Below, in pieces: positions 1 through 8,359 of a DNA stretch of 41,957 nucleotides. Within the stretch, counting starts at the first letter, position 1. Each line of letters opens with the position of its first letter. The DNA is from Nemertoderma westbladi (Eukaryota > Xenacoelomorpha > Nemertodermatida > Nemertodermatidae), in assembly GCA_032718475.1 (NCBI GenBank), contig JAUCBJ010001216.1, positions 1 through 41,957 on the forward strand. The letters run 5' to 3'. The translations under genes were made by a program, and so were the position numbers. The notes under the pieces were generated by a model. That model ran no database searches. It saw only the letters and a list, made by a program, of their open reading frames with translations, and was not told the origin of the DNA.

Positions 1-1006
1 TAATATAATTATCACTTGATTGTACCGGTACGTAGAGTGGTGAGGGTAATATAATAATCACTTTATCATTGGTACGTAGAGTGGTGAGGGTAATATAATA
101 ATCACTTTATTGTACCGGTACGTAGAGAGGTGAGTGTAATATAATTATTACTTGATTGTACCGGTACGTAGAGTGGTGAGGGTAATATGATAATCACTTT
201 ATTGTACCGGTACGTAGAGTGGTGAGTGTAATATAATTATCACTTTATTGTACCGGTACGTAGAGTGGTGAGTGTAATATAATTATCACTTTATTGTACC
301 GGTACGTAGAGTGGTGAGTGTAATATAATTATCACTTGATTGTACCGGTACGTAGAGTGGTGAGGGTAATATAATTATCACTTTATTGTACCGGTACGTA
401 GAGTGGTGAGGGTAATATAATAATCACTTTATTGTACCGGTACGTAGAGTGGTGAGGGTAATATAATAATCACTTTATTGTACCGGTACGTAGAGTGGTG
501 AGTGTAATATAATTATCACTTGATTGTACCGGTACGTAGAGTGGTGAGGGTAATATAATTATCACTTTATTGTACCGGTACGTAGAGTGGTGAGGGTAAT
601 ATAATAATCACTTTATTGTACCGGTACGTAGAGTGGTGAGGGTAATATAATAATCACTTTATTGTACCGGTACGTAGAGTGGTGAGTGTAATATAATTAT
701 CACTTTATTGTACCGGTACGTAGAGTGGTGAGGGTAATATAATAATCACTTTATTGTACCGGTACGTAGAGTGGTGAGTGTAATATAATTATCACTTTAT
801 TGTACCGGTACGTAGAGTGGTGAGGGTAATATAATAATCACTTTATTGTACCGGTACGTAGAGTGGTGAGTGTCATATAATAATCACTTTATTGTACCGG
901 TACGTAGAGTGGTGAGTGTAATATAATTATCACTTTATTGTACCGGCACGTAGAGTGGTGAGGGTAATATAATAATCAGTTTATTGTACCGGTACGTAGA
1001 GTGGTG
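1..1006. repeat. Minisatellite, left segment (46/44-bp units)
   Basis: Tandem array already under way at base 1, so its left boundary is outside the window. The unit runs GTAATATAATAATCAC, then TTTATTGTACCGGTAC, then GTAGAGTGGTGAGG or GTGAGT. The 46-bp type contains the 10-bp palindrome GTACCGGTAC. A 44-bp type replaces that stretch with TATCATTGGTAC (one copy near 61-75). Many units here carry AATTATCACTTGATT instead of AATAATCACTTTATT, a variant much rarer to the right. About 22 units are present. No coding potential is seen. The segment ends in TGGTG (1002-1006), the left target-site duplication of the LTR element. Confidence 0.97.
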
Positions 1007-1550
1007 TGTGACGGGATCCGAGAGGATCCCGGTTTATCCGGTGTTGGTTACGTACGCGTCAGCCGCACCGTGTGATGGAAAAGGTGATAAGTTTGTTGTT
1101 CCAGTATTACTGATAAGGTATAATGTAGTTGATAGCATATACAGGTATAATAACAGATAACACGGTAATATACTATGGGTGACGGCGGTGACGGTCCTAA
1201 CTGTCACCGTACTACCTGACTGTACTGACAGACTGAGATAACTGAGTGAAAGCCGCATCGACCGGCAATATATATATCGCACAGTTGGCCATATTGCTAC
1301 TCTACCTAATCGATGCCTTTCCCCCCTCTGATTGGTTGATACCCTTGTTGGCGCCCTTTGGAGTGTTCCCGTTCACTCCTCCTGTTCTCTCTGGGTTAGG
1401 GGTTTGGCCCCTGACCCCTATTGTGTGTTTCTCTCCTTCCCACTCTATTGGGGTGACACGAGGTTGATATTGGTAATCAACCTCGTGCTCCCAATATTGC
1501 CTTATGGCTCACTCTATGGGTTTGTGTTAGCGGAATTGGATAAGCTAACA
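1007..1550 (-). repeat. 3' LTR
   Basis: 544 bp, matching 7816-8359 except for three substitutions: an ATAATGTAG/ATAATATAG site, a CCGGCAATA/CCGGTAATA site and a CCCTTTGGAG/CCCTTCGGAG site. It contains three notable inverted repeats. CGGGATCC-GAGA-GGATCCCG lies at the outer edge. A GGTGAC/GTCACC pair lies in the middle. A perfect 12-bp stem, CACGAGGTTGAT/ATCAACCTCGTG with a 7-nt loop, lies near 1454-1484. Confidence 0.95.
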
Positions 1551-1559
1551 CTCCCCCCC
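1551..1559 (-). other. Polypurine tract of the LTR element
   Basis: On the minus strand GGGGGGGAG directly precedes the 3' LTR start TGTTAGC. A purine run at this position is the standard primer for plus-strand DNA synthesis in LTR retroelements. It fixes the element's orientation independently of the coding content. Confidence 0.85.
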
Positions 1560-1588
1560 ATGCTATCTTCCCGGTGAGAAGATAGCAT
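1560..1588. other. Perfect hairpin beside the polypurine tract
   Basis: ATGCTATCTTC and GAAGATAGCAT form an 11-bp perfect stem around the 7-nt loop CCGGTGA. It sits immediately next to the purine tract. Its role is unknown; it could be a structured 3' end, a packaging signal or chance. Confidence 0.7.
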
Positions 1589-2139
1589 CCAACTAAAGTG
1601 CGCTACAATTCCGCTGGATCCCGATCTAGCATCGGGTGTGGGGTGGGTATATTTTTTCGGAGTCGGCTTTCCAGGCCGCTCCCTATGGGTATGATGTCAT
1701 TACCCTCTGGCGTCTCGTGTCGGGCCGATCGTGCGCTTCTCGCACACAATTTTTGTTTCCCCAACACTCTCACCACTCTACTCCAACTCTCGCATACTCC
1801 CGGACCTCCTCGTCCCACACTCTTCCTCTCACTTCTCCTCCCCCACACTTGAATTGCGCCCACGCTCTCTTCGCACTCCGCACTATTACTCCATCTCTCC
1901 TTGACTACCTTATCCCTTCTGACGAATCTCACCCCCCCTCCGTGCCGTCGCACTCAGGAAATGTGAAATCGTCTGGCGTCTTGTCCCTAGTGCCATAGTC
2001 AGTTAGCCCCCCAGTCCCAGTAGCTAATTGAGAAAGGTTGTATGACTATAGTACTTACACCACTCTCTCCGCACTCCGCACTATCACCTCTCCACTCTCT
2101 TGTCACTCCCTAAGGCTTTAATCTCTAATGCTACCCCTG
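1589..2139. other. Unassigned internal sequence of the LTR element
   Basis: Moderately GC-rich, pyrimidine-biased on the plus strand. Short frames exist on both strands but none has a recognisable domain, and none connects to the gag frame. I see no RT or integrase motif. It is treated as 3' untranslated sequence of the element. Confidence 0.6.
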
Positions 2140-3060
2140 TGCTATCATACTATCTACCTACTGCTTACTAACTCTAACTATCTAACTAACTCTGCTAACT
2201 ACTAACTCTTACTACTTCTAGCTCTAACTGAGAGCCTCTAACTTTCTACTGACTCTAACTCTCTACTAAGTCTAACTAACTCCTACTAACTTTCTACTTC
2301 TACTAACTCTACTTGACTCCTCTGAGTCTACCAACTCTGCTAACTAGCTCTACTAACTCTACTCCACTAGCTCTGCTAACTCTACTCCACTAGCTCTGCT
2401 AACTCTACTAACTAGCTCTACTAACTCTACTCCACTCTTCTAACTACGTGGCGCTTGCGGTGCCCACAACCCCTTTACTACTACTTCCTTCTACGTGGCG
2501 CTTGTGGTGCCCACAACCACTCTACTATCTGGCACCCTTTGTGCCCTTCTACTACTCAACTACCTCTCTAACACTCTAACCCTACTACTTGGCACCCTAT
2601 GTGCCCTCTCTACTACTCCACTCTCTGGCACCCTATGTGCCCTCTCTACTACCTCTAACACTCTAACTCTACTACCTGGCACCCTATGTGCCCTCTCTAC
2701 TACTCCACTCTCTGGCACCCTATGTGCCCTCTCTACTACCTCTAACACTCTAACTCTACTACCTGGCACCCTATGTGCCCTCTCTACTACTCTACTCTAT
2801 CTCTAACTTTACTACCTGGCACCCTATGTGCCCTCTCTGCTACTCTACTCTATCTCTAACTTAGTTCCTTTACATCCACTCGCCTGCACGTGACGCTCTG
2901 AATGCCGGCAGAGTGGGTACGTTAATTATGTGAACTACTACTAACTCTTACTAACTCTACTAACTCTCTACTAACTCTACTAACTCCACTAACTATCTAC
3001 TAACTCAACTAACTCTACTACTAACTCAACTAACTCTACTACTAACTCTTTTTGTGCCCG
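2140..3060. repeat. Low-complexity (CTAACT)-type region with embedded GGCACC minisatellite
   Basis: A degenerate CTAACT/CTACTAACT simple repeat (purine-rich in element sense). Inside it, about 2520-2845 holds several tandem copies of a unit centred on GGCACCCTATGTGCC, which is nearly self-complementary, followed by CTCTCTACTAC. A separate motif, ACGTGGCGCTT..GGTGCCCACAA, occurs at about 2449 and 2492, and again at about 3173 and 3214. Frames through this area merely read the repeat. Confidence 0.85.
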
Positions 3061-3439
3061 GCACCCCTTGTGCCCGGCACCCACCCTAATTAACATACCC
3101 TGCTCTTACATCAAACACGTCATCACGCCCGTGCCCCACTAAGTTCAGCGCATTCCCTACTAACTCTAACTACGTGGCGCTTACGGTGCCCACAACCTCT
3201 ACTGCTACTTCCATCTACGTGGCGCTTATGGTGCCCACAATTTCAATTTATTTATTTATTTCTCTTCCGTCTATATATATGATTGCACTCATAGTAGAAT
3301 ATTGAATATAAGGTAGAATATTGAATATATATGTGCATACTTTTAGAACTGTAGAGCACAATAATGATTATAAGGGTGTTATGTACACTGGGGGGGAGCA
3401 GTAGCAGTGCTAGTACGTCCCAGGGAGTAGTACAACCCT
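3061..3439. other. No gene seen; spacer in the LTR element
   Basis: Holds two further copies of the ACGTGGCGCTT...GGTGCCCACAA motif (about 3173 and 3214). An AT-rich stretch with TATATATG follows from about 3240 to 3370. No coding potential is recognised. Confidence 0.6.
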
Positions 3440-3890
3440 CTACTGCTCTACTAACACTCCTAACTAGCGGTACTACGTACCCTCCTACTACTCTAGCTCT
3501 CTCTACTAGCTAGCGGTACTACGTACCCTCTAACTCTCTAACTAACTAGCGGTACTACGTACCCTCTAACTCTCTAACTAACTAGCGGTACTACGTACCC
3601 TCTAACTCTCCAACTGACTAACGGTACTTACGTACCCTCTAACTCTCTAACCAACTAGCGGTACTACGTACCCTCTAACTCTCTAACTAACTAGCGGTAC
3701 TTACGTACCCTCTAGCTCTCTAACTGACTAACGGTACTTACGTACCCTCTAACTCTCTAACTAACTAGCGGTACTACGTACCCTCTAACTCTAACTAACT
3801 AGCGGTACTTATGTACCCTCTAACTCTCTAACTAACTAGCGGTACTTACGTACCCTCTAACCCTCTAACTAACTATCGGTACTACGTACC
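3440..3890. repeat. Tandem repeat of about 36 bp with GCGGTACTACGTACC core
   Basis: About a dozen copies of a unit reading ACTAACTAGCGGTACTACG then TACCCTCTAACTCTCT. The core GGTAC-(T/TT)-ACGTACC is a near palindrome; some copies have CTTACG instead of CTACG. The repeat lies in the non-coding 3' half of the LTR element. It shares the GGTAC...CGTA word with the host minisatellite. Confidence 0.9.
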
Positions 3891-4300
3891 ACCCTTTAAC
3901 TAACTAATTCTTACTACCTAACTTCTACCTACTCTATTATTTAATTATTTTCATTAATTTTAATTAAACAATTATTTTATATTTTATGCGTGGGAAGGAC
4001 GTCTCGCCCTCATTCCCACCCCCCTCAGTCCAAAACTTTGGACGACTAAAAACTCTCACGTGCCCCTTCTTCCAGTAGGCACTCTCCTGCTGCCCTCCTA
4101 TACGTCCTCTAACTCTTCGCCACACTCTCTTCGGTGCCACCTTTGCTGGCCTCCCCCTTCGTATGTGCGCTGGCATTAAAGCCCTCGACGACCCCCGCTC
4201 ATCCCTCAGTATACGCGGTGTCTGCCCATGTAATGCCCCCTCGCACTGTGTCAGTCCTGCGTGTGTATGCAACACGCCTCCTTCTACTTTCCCGACTCCT
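3891..4300. other. Spacer after the gag stop in the LTR element
   Basis: About 3895-3985 is AT-rich. From about 3985 to 4300 there are short overlapping frames on both strands. The minus-strand one (3964-4350) is basic and begins inside the zinc-knuckle frame, but no domain is recognised. It could be a degraded continuation of Gag, but there is no protease or RT motif. Confidence 0.5.
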
Positions 4301-4867
4301 TTATGTTTGCTCATGGGCTGGCTTCTCTGCCCCTGGTCTAGTCCTTTCACATCCTCTCCCTTTCCAACACTCTCCGGATCTGTGTCCTTTTACCACACAT
4401 CGATGACATAGTCCGTTTGCGTCTGTGTAGGCTACACGATCTCGTTTGGGCAACGCTTGCCAGTACTTGCAACTCCTGGTCTTATGGGTTCCGTCCCAAT
4501 GTAATTGACATTGGAATCCTGGATTATAGCGTTTCCTGTATAGTCCTTCACGTATCGCGCTTAGGTTTATATGTACCGATTTAATGTTTCGATTGTCTAG
4601 ACTCGGCCTACTGGGTATATTGGGATTGTGTTTATTTATGGTGTTATTTTCTTTCTGTCCCTGCCACGGTGTGGCTCTGCTACCAGCTAACTGTGGACTA
4701 GCAGTCCCCTGTATGGCCGCGTGTGGTAGCGACTGTCCGCACGACCTATTCTCGTCCAAGGGGTTCGATGTTCTTGCTCCTATCGGGGTATATTGTCGAT
4801 ATTGTGATGGGGGAATGTCACCTTGTCCCCCCCCCCCCGGCCGGTATGTTTGGTACTGGGGTTGATG
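4301..4867 (-). CDS. Gag C-terminal segment with zinc-knuckle region (LTR element)
   Basis: About 188 codons open on the minus strand, beginning just after an in-frame TAA at 4868-4870 and running through a poly-G (glycine) stretch. The key region, residues about 120-170, reads CQLHWDGTHKTRSC, then YWQALPKRDRV, then LCHRCVVKGHRSGEC. This has the spacing of the paired zinc knuckles in BEL/Pao retroelement Gag proteins (a first C-x2-C/H...H-x4-C, a spacer with a basic helix, then LC-x2-C-x4-H-x4-C). The second knuckle is a clean CCHC; the first has H in place of the second C. Such modules bind the element's RNA during packaging (family knowledge). No protease or pol frame follows. The frame shares phase with the segment upstream (4868-5660), so one TAA is all that separates them. 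Confidence 0.72.
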   Translation of the reverse strand, partial: HQPQYQTYRPGGGGQGDIPPSQYRQYTPIGARTSNPLDENRSCGQSLPHAAIQGTASPQLAGSRATPWQGQKENNTINKHNPNIPSRPSLDNRNIKSVHINLSAIREGLYRKRYNPGFQCQLHWDGTHKTRSCKYWQALPKRDRVAYTDANGLCHRCVVKGHRSGECWKGRGCERTRPGAEKPAHEQT

Positions 4868-5660
4868 TTAATACATTGGGGCCCATACGTCTCCAATAAC
4901 TCCCCCCTCCCCTGGATATATGTTATGTCCCTGTGTATTATAGTCATGCTGCTGTACCGATATAGGCCTACCTACCTCTCGCCTACCTACCGGTATGTAC
5001 TCCGCGACTTCCGGGTTTAATCCCGTCGTTCGCGCTACCCTATCGCCTACTCTATCTCTCCCAGCATGGCCTATAATAGTATGTGCAGTAAGGCCTACAG
5101 TATGTCCTGCAGTCTGCATGTGCCCTTCCGAACCGAAGTTTATTCTTCGCGAATCTCGAATCTCCCCGCAACTACCGTACTCTCGATCGGCAGCTATATC
5201 ACGTCGGGAAGCTTCTCTTCGATCCCCTCTCCTGTTCTCGACTTGATATCGGTACGTCCTGTACCCCTCTCTTGGCGTGCGGTGCGTTTCTCCGGGGCGA
5301 CGGCAATCTCCCGAAGTTCGACCCCACTGACTCCCCAACTCCATCTCTACTATCGACGGTCCGTTATCCGTCCTCGCACTGCTATCGTTCGTGGCGACAC
5401 TTCTTCTACTATCTTCTTTTCTTCTCTTTTCAGTGCAGTATTCCGGCCCGTGAGGTCTCTCGTCGACCCCCCGGTTAAACTCCACTGTTCTTCTTCCCTC
5501 TTCTGATCGGGCTCGACGCTTCGTCTGCCCTCTCGCGACGTCAACCTGCCTCTCTCTGCTCGATCGCACGCCGCTGGGGATACTCGCAATCCCCCTATTA
5601 CTCTCCGTCGCCGGGTGTTGCGGATAACCTAATTCGGCCCGCGCATTATCCGCCGACGCC
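4868..5660 (-). CDS. Gag middle segment, Arg/Glu-rich (LTR element)
   Basis: The minus strand is open from about 5660 to a TAA at 4868. An ATG-like start can be placed at 5569, but the frame extends above it, so this is more likely an internal part of a longer protein. The composition is strongly charged (RRER/DRR/EERR) with no recognised fold: a disordered basic linker, which suits the region between a Gag coiled coil and its zinc knuckles. The stop is in the same phase as the zinc-knuckle frame that follows, suggesting a single nonsense change or readthrough. Upstream it meets the frame-scrambling poly-C tract at 5724-5737. Confidence 0.55.
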
Positions 5661-6270
5661 TGTGGGACACTCTCTGCCCCCCCTCTCTCTCTCTACTAAT
5701 CTCTCGCGGTGGGGTGCCTGTAGCCCCCCCCCCCCCCACCCGCCACTTCTAACTTCACTATCTCTTACTACACTTCTGCGTCCCTCTTGTCGGACATTCT
5801 CTACCCCCCTTCTCTCGCCACTAATCTTTCGTGGTGGGGCTCCTGTAGCCCCCCCCCCACCCGCTACTTCTAACTTCACTACCTCCTACTACACCTCTAC
5901 ACCCCCCTTGTGGGGCATTCTCTGCCCCCCCTCTCTCGCCACTAGTCTTACGTGGTGGGGCGCCCGTAGCCCCCCCCCCCCCCCACCCGCCACATCTAAC
6001 TTCAATATCTCTTACTTCGTCTCTACACCCCTCTCTAGTCGACGCACTGTCTTTACTACGGCTGGGTCTATTCACCCCCGCCTCTCTCTCTACTACTGCG
6101 TGGCCTATCAGGCCCACCTCGGGTTGGCTCAACCCCGCTACCTCCTGCCTACCAACTACGTGGCCTACCAGGCCGCCGTCGGGTTGGCTCAGCCCCGCCA
6201 CCTCCTGTCTACTAACTGCGTGGCCTACCAGGCCGCCGTCTGCTGGGCTATACACGTCTGACACGCTCAT
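5646..6270 (-). CDS. Gag linker: three ~120-bp repeats, each with its own poly-G run
   Basis: On the minus strand about 5650-6000 is three tandem copies of a roughly 120-bp unit whose product reads SEVRSGGWGGGG, then ATGAPPRKTSGERGG, then ENAPQGG. Each copy has one homopolymer: plus-strand C runs at 5724-5737 (14), 5849-5858 (10) and 5970-5984 (15). Before them, 6070-6270 encodes a shorter repeat, GLVGHAV..RQEVAGLSQP. The best frame changes at successive C runs, so no single frame crosses the whole segment as written. It is flanked by gag frames on both sides and is read as their linker. Whether the run lengths are real, polymorphic or assembly error cannot be judged here. Confidence 0.55.
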
Positions 6271-6485
6271 ATTAATAGCACCATTCCCAATATTATTTGT
6301 TAAATCAATTAAATTATTATTTTCAAAATTTAAATTATCATTCGAATTATTTGAATTATTCTGAGTATTTGAATTAATGTTATTATTTGAGTTTAAATTT
6401 AAATTACTACTACCAGGTAAAATATTATTTCCTGTAATAAAGGGATTAGGGTTATCTACTACGGTACTATTAATATTAACTACTT

Positions 6486-7766
6486 CTAACGTACTACTAT
6501 TACCCCCCCCCCCCCCCCCCCGCCCGTACGGCTACACCAGTTCTGGTTCTCTCGCCCGGTGCCTGTAAGTGGGGTCTCACTCTCTGACATTTCCAACCGC
6601 GCCAGTTCTAGTCGGCGCTGGTCTAGTTTGGCTTGATATTGCGCAAGCCTCCCTAGCTGAGCACGCAAATCTTCCCGCTCACGCTCTACCTCTATCTCAC
6701 GCTCCCGGTTACCCTGCTCGAACAACTCAACTCTCGCAATTATCTCAAGCCACGGCGCCGGCTCGTCCCCTACTCTCATCTCCCGCTCTATACACTCCTC
6801 GACTCTCTTTCTATACTCCCTCGCCAACTCTCCTAACTTCTCTAAGTATGCGGTTTTACCCCTCAATTGTCTCTCTAACCCATTCTGCTTATTCGCCGCC
6901 ATTTCTAATATATACGTCAGATTTATCTCCCGCACCCTTCTTTCTTTTGCGGAGGATGTAGCAGACTTATCGGTTGCGACGGATTCCCGCCGCCCCTCCG
7001 TCCTATTAACTTTCCCCCGCCTCCCGGAACTTCCTCCGACCGACGAGACCGAATCCTCGGAGTTAACCTCGGATTCGCCCTCCTCAGGTCTCTTCCAACC
7101 CACTAATTTTACTCCCCGGGCATCGACTAAGTATGGCCCTACGTACACTACGCTAGATTCCATACCCCTACACTCCCATAGTTCAATCAGTTCGTTGGCA
7201 ACCCCCCTCGCTCTCTCCTCGGCTAGTTCTCTCTGCCCAGAACACACTAGGTAATCAAAGTATCTGTTCGACTCACCTAGTCGTCTCCTCAGTCTCACCT
7301 CGTCTATCTTCGCCCCTCCTTTGGCCTCTCTCAGTCGCTCCCTGGTCGCGAGGTAGGCTCGTCGAAGTCGATCAGAAACCCCGACGTCCTCGTCGCCGAC
7401 CTCTCTTCCGTCTCTCCGGGTCCGACGTCGTACCGACGGCCCCACTGTCGCCGTTCCGGTGGACCGTTCGTCGTCCTCGGCCTGTGGCTGGCCGGCGACA
7501 TCGGTACGTCGACCCTCGCTCTGCGTCGACTCGTCTTTCTCCCTTTCGACTCCCGACTCGTCTCTTCCTTCTCGTTGTAGACGACCCCCCACATCTTGGT
7601 TCGCTGGGTCGCTCGTTATCGACGTGGCGTCAACGTACGTCGACGTGGTCGGTGTAGCATCGACCGGCGTTGTGGGTTCGTATCGTCTCGCCGTGGCCTC
7701 GCGGATCGTTAGATCGTCGTCCGGGGTCCGCGGCGGTGTCGTTCCTTTCTCTCGACTCATCTCCAT
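6486..7766 (-). CDS. Gag N-terminal segment, coiled coil (LTR element)
   Basis: 426 codons on the minus strand. The ATG at 7766 lies 50 bp inside the 5' LTR boundary, the expected place for a gag start. Residues 1-130 are a disordered Thr/Asp/Arg/Glu-rich tail. Residues about 130-200 hold a charged helical segment around LRRAYLATRERLREAK and RYFDYLVCSGQRELAEE. Residues about 285-400 are a long coiled coil (EREIEVEREREDLRAQ). This N-terminal helical architecture fits BEL/Pao Gag. The frame ends shortly after the 19-base C run at 6503-6521, read as polyglycine. In another frame the sequence beyond continues as an Asn/Ser-rich linker (6271-6500) without a stop, so termination here probably reflects homopolymer length. 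It could alternatively be an unrelated coiled-coil protein; the LTR context argues for Gag. Confidence 0.68.
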   Translation of the reverse strand: MEMSREKGTTPPRTPDDDLTIREATARRYEPTTPVDATPTTSTYVDATSITSDPANQDVGGRLQREGRDESGVEREKDESTQSEGRRTDVAGQPQAEDDERSTGTATVGPSVRRRTRRDGREVGDEDVGVSDRLRRAYLATRERLREAKGGAKIDEVRLRRRLGESNRYFDYLVCSGQRELAEERARGVANELIELWECRGMESSVVYVGPYLVDARGVKLVGWKRPEEGESEVNSEDSVSSVGGSSGRRGKVNRTEGRRESVATDKSATSSAKERRVREINLTYILEMAANKQNGLERQLRGKTAYLEKLGELAREYRKRVEECIEREMRVGDEPAPWLEIIARVELFEQGNREREIEVEREREDLRAQLGRLAQYQAKLDQRRLELARLEMSESETPLTGTGRENQNWCSRTGGGGGGGVIVVR

Positions 7767-7815
7767 CTTTGGTCTGTGTCTGGCAGTTACAGTTCGGCAG
7801 GCCTAGAGTTAGGAC

Positions 7816-8359
7816 TGTGACGGGATCCGAGAGGATCCCGGTTTATCCGGTGTTGGTTACGTACGCGTCAGCCGCACCGTGTGATGGAAAAGGTGATAAG
7901 TTTGTTGTTCCAGTATTACTGATAAGGTATAATATAGTTGATAGCATATACAGGTATAATAACAGATAACACGGTAATATACTATGGGTGACGGCGGTGA
8001 CGGTCCTAACTGTCACCGTACTACCTGACTGTACTGACAGACTGAGATAACTGAGTGAAAGCCGCATCGACCGGTAATATATATATCGCACAGTTGGCCA
8101 TATTGCTACTCTACCTAATCGATGCCTTTCCCCCCTCTGATTGGTTGATACCCTTGTTGGCGCCCTTCGGAGTGTTCCCGTTCACTCCTCCTGTTCTCTC
8201 TGGGTTAGGGGTTTGGCCCCTGACCCCTATTGTGTGTTTCTCTCCTTCCCACTCTATTGGGGTGACACGAGGTTGATATTGGTAATCAACCTCGTGCTCC
8301 CAATATTGCCTTATGGCTCACTCTATGGGTTTGTGTTAGCGGAATTGGATAAGCTAACA
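7816..8359 (-). repeat. 5' LTR
   Basis: 544 bp, three substitutions from the 3' copy. On the minus strand it runs TGTTAGCTTATCC ... GGATCCCGTCACA. It carries the predicted promoter and the same hairpins as the other LTR. The sequence after it in element sense begins GTCCTAACTCTAGGCCTGCC, which lacks the usual TGG start of a tRNA-primed primer-binding site. Confidence 0.95.
8049..8144 (-). promoter_or_regulatory. LTR promoter: CCAAT box, TATA box, initiator
   Basis: On the minus strand CCAAT (8140-8144) is followed by GATATATATATTA (about 8075-8087) and then CACTCAGTTATC. TCAGTT at 8054-8049 matches the metazoan initiator, and its A (8052) is about 31 bp from the TATA start, the normal distance. 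This supports a transcript running toward the gag frame. The same motifs are present in the other LTR. Confidence 0.6.

Larger units (their letters stand above)
1007..8359 (-). mobile_element. Young LTR retrotransposon, gag-only (BEL/Pao-like), inserted in the minisatellite
   Basis: A 7353-bp element with 544-bp direct LTRs beginning TGTGACGG and ending GCTAACA on the plus strand, so TG...CA in both orientations. It is flanked by a perfect 5-bp TSD, TGGTG, at 1002-1006 and 8360-8364; removing one copy rejoins a normal array unit. The sense strand is minus: a purine tract lies just upstream of the left LTR in that direction, and the Gag-like frame starts just downstream of the right LTR. The LTRs differ by three substitutions, indicating a recent insertion. 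From 7766 down to 4301 the minus strand encodes a coiled-coil, linker and zinc-knuckle protein. From 4300 down to 1560 it holds only low-complexity and tandem repeats. I see no protease, reverse transcriptase, RNase H or integrase, and no convincing tRNA primer-binding site. Parasitism of an autonomous relative is inferred. Confidence 0.93.

Noticed and set aside
1598-1998. Open frames of 84-120 codons on both strands.
   Set aside because: Overlapping frames on opposite strands without domains, in the non-coding half of the LTR element.
2495-2806. A 103-codon frame reading LSGTLCALSTTS repeats.
   Set aside because: It only translates the GGCACC tandem repeat; the opposite strand is equally open.
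5662-6261. A 199-codon plus-strand frame opposite the gag linker.
   Set aside because: Pro/Thr/Leu repeats arise from the complement of the minus-strand gag repeats; LTR promoter and polypurine tract support the minus strand.
7459-7969. Plus-strand frames across the gag start and LTR boundary.
   Set aside because: Antisense shadows of the gag N-terminus; they run into the LTR without a domain.
1007-8359. Plus-strand orientation for the LTR element.
   Set aside because: In that orientation there is no polypurine tract before the right LTR and no coding domain; the minus strand has purine tract, promoter and gag start in the right order.
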